Shown here piece after piece: positions 62,551-64,000 of a DNA stretch of 64,000 bases. The notes beneath the pieces were generated by a model, which saw nothing but the letters and a program-made list of their open reading frames with translations, was not told where the DNA came from and did not search any database. Location: positions 1 to 64,000 of the forward strand of contig CAYPGQ010000014.1 in assembly GCA_964410125.1 (NCBI GenBank). Reading direction: 5' to 3'. How positions within the stretch are numbered: position 1 is the first letter of the stretch; each line of letters opens with the position of its first letter. The position numbers and the translations under genes are program-made. Origin of the DNA: G020348385 sp964410125 (GTDB lineage: Bacteria; Acidobacteriota; Aminicenantia; Aminicenantales; Aminicenantaceae).

Positions 62551-64000
62551 CTAGTTCGCCTTGGTTGGGAGGCCGAGCAGGCGGCGCAGCTTGTCGGTGT
62601 CGATTTTCGGCATCTTCGAAGTCGGCGAATTCTGTAATCGATCGAAATCGTCGATAAGAGCCACGACCTTCATGCGGTCTTTCTCCCTTTTGACCGCTTG
62701 AAGGGGCGTTAGGCCACCGAGGGCCGGTAGTTTCGTCTTGGGCCACTTATTGAAATAATGGTGTTCCAGATTTTTCCTAATGGCATCCTGGATTTCAGGT
62801 CTGGAATTCAGCTCCTTGGATGCTTTTTCCCGGGCTTCGATTTCTTCCTGGGATAACTCCGGCATGTCGTACGGATCACGATAGAGCGTTTTTTCGTAAG
62901 CGATAAGACTGCGGAGATGTCCTTTGAGCTTGGAACGCAGCCGGACAGCTCTCTTCTGGGAATTGGTCTCTGCAATGAGGCGATCGCCTTGGATGTAGAA
63001 TAGTCCTAGGACACTCCTGGGGGCATCCGGATATTTCCTGCTTTTGGCTTTCAACCAGGTCCATGAGTCGTCTTTCTTGTTGTATTGGTAGCTTCGGAGT
63101 GCAGAAAGCCGCTTCCGTAGGGCAGCCTCGTCTCTAATGCGGAAATGAATTTCCGTGAGCACAAACTCTTCGCCGTCTGTGGTGACAAGGGTGTGATAAG
63201 GAATTTGCGGAAGGTCGGTCGTTTCCCCTCGGCAGATATACCAGGCCCAAAAAGGCGCAATCTCTTTCTGGGACTCGGCGAAATGTCGTTCGGGCGTAAA
63301 AAGCGATGCCACGGGGCTATTTCTGAAATCTTTTTCTTGAGTAAGGACTGCCCGTTTGAATTGTGCACCTGTTTCCGGCTCATAGACATAGGGTGTCGTA
63401 TAAAAAATGGATCGGTCAGGGGGGCCGACTCTACGCACGAAAAAGATTTCTCTTGACGCCGGATCGATTTCGAAAAGCTCCCGAACATGGAGGACTTTGA
63501 AGCGCATCCCGGTTCCCAATTCCTTTATTGTGACCACATCCGCCCTGGATATGAAAGAGATGATTTCGTAGAACGTAAGGTAGCTTTCGCTGAGCTGTCG
63601 AATGTATGTGGGGCCTGGCTCCATGAGGTCCGATATCATGGGATCGGAGAGTAACCTTTCGGCCACCGTTTCTAGGGTTTTTCCGAATCGGAGGTCGAAG
63701 TACATCCAACTCATAAAAAAGCTGTCTATGATTCCTCCTTCTTCTCCTGGGCGGAACTGCTTTTCGAAATCCGAGACGGCTCTTTTTAACTCCGGACCGT
63801 CTTCGTCAAAATCCATGATTTTCTTTCCATACGTCGCGATGATCGGGATAACTTCCATATAATCGTCCCAGAGAGTGCCCGTTCGCTCAGAAGGAGGAAA
63901 CCAGGATTCCGGAGTTTGGACATATCCACCCTGCGTCTGGCTGAGGCCGCAGCACTTTTTGTACTTCTTCCCGCTGCCACAGGGACAAGGATCGTTTCTT
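62551..64000 (-). CDS. SEC-C motif protein, 5' end beyond the window
   Basis: At least 482 residues; the frame continues upstream of the ATG at 63858 to the window edge. The part near the edge reads RNDPCPCGSGKKYKKCCG, a SEC-C zinc motif (CxCxnCC) as at the SecA C-terminus. The body has no recognised enzyme domain; FWAWYICRGE, LRSYQYNKKDDSW and IQGDRLIAETNS are features of large uncharacterised SEC-C proteins. The C-terminal KLPALGGLTPLQAVK and LRRLLGLP resemble the end of other SEC-C/YecA-like proteins. Probably binds nucleic acid or ribosomes; not certain. Higher GC than the TA region next to it. Confidence 0.7.
   Translation of the reverse strand, partial: RNDPCPCGSGKKYKKCCGLSQTQGGYVQTPESWFPPSERTGTLWDDYMEVIPIIATYGKKIMDFDEDGPELKRAVSDFEKQFRPGEEGGIIDSFFMSWMYFDLRFGKTLETVAERLLSDPMISDLMEPGPTYIRQLSESYLTFYEIISFISRADVVTIKELGTGMRFKVLHVRELFEIDPASREIFFVRRVGPPDRSIFYTTPYVYEPETGAQFKRAVLTQEKDFRNSPVASLFTPERHFAESQKEIAPFWAWYICRGETTDLPQIPYHTLVTTDGEEFVLTEIHFRIRDEAALRKRLSALRSYQYNKKDDSWTWLKAKSRKYPDAPRSVLGLFYIQGDRLIAETNSQKRAVRLRSKLKGHLRSLIAYEKTLYRDPYDMPELSQEEIEAREKASKELNSRPEIQDAIRKNLEHHYFNKWPKTKLPALGGLTPLQAVKREKDRMKVVALIDDFDRLQNSPTSKMPKIDTDKLRRLLGLPTKAN

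Overview
The window looks like a bacterial chromosome segment from the Acidobacteriota / Candidatus Aminicenantes sphere. This is inferred from gene content, not from a marker gene: two about 1,040-residue secreted Asp-box (VPS10/sortilin-like) proteins, a C69 dipeptidase, several 6-bladed beta-propeller lipoproteins, a MacB/FtsX-type permease, many TTG starts and many toxin-antitoxin remnants. No rRNA or tRNA gene was recognised.

Layout. 0-16.9 kb is mostly ordinary, moderate-GC housekeeping and secreted-enzyme genes: Asp-box protein, radical SAM, C69 peptidase, FAD oxidoreductase, M1 peptidase, then a plus-strand run of ogt, methyltransferase, CrtI-like and SDR genes. 16.9-30.2 kb is an AT-rich genome-defence island. 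It holds parAB, a two-gene ATPase plus DUF4435 pair that fits the PARIS anti-phage system, an internally deleted IS21 remnant, a TrlF-type PHP-SMC ATPase, a PD-(D/E)XK nuclease-like protein and a PfkB-like/AAA+ fusion. The last two look like an undescribed McrBC-like pair. Phased 10-bp direct repeats lie just upstream of the sigma70-type promoter of the AAA+ gene.

30.2-45 kb and 55.5-62.6 kb are built from repeated pieces. They contain two XRE-ImmA genes, two copies of a small glycine-rich protein gene bounded by 19-bp inverted repeats, two broken metallophosphoesterase genes, HicAB (two loci plus fragments), two MazEF-like pairs and a BrnTA remnant. Two repeated elements stand out. One is a family of about 70-nt units, each with a TTGACT-N17-TATTAT promoter, a closed multi-hairpin RNA and a U-run terminator. 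The other is the last 40 or so codons of the XRE-ImmA gene, which recur without the rest of the gene just upstream of three different toxin-antitoxin operons.

45-54 kb returns to metabolic and secreted genes: esterase lipoprotein, C_GCAxxG_C_C protein, DUF169, Tat-exported amidohydrolase and the second Asp-box protein. 54-55.5 kb is a gene graveyard. 56.8-61.6 kb has an alpha/beta hydrolase, an ABC permease and an ICMT-like methyltransferase. Three minus-strand genes (8.3, 56.9 and 58.2 kb) share a repeated upstream region that carries a GG-N10-GC element typical of sigma54 promoters. The window ends inside a SEC-C motif protein gene.
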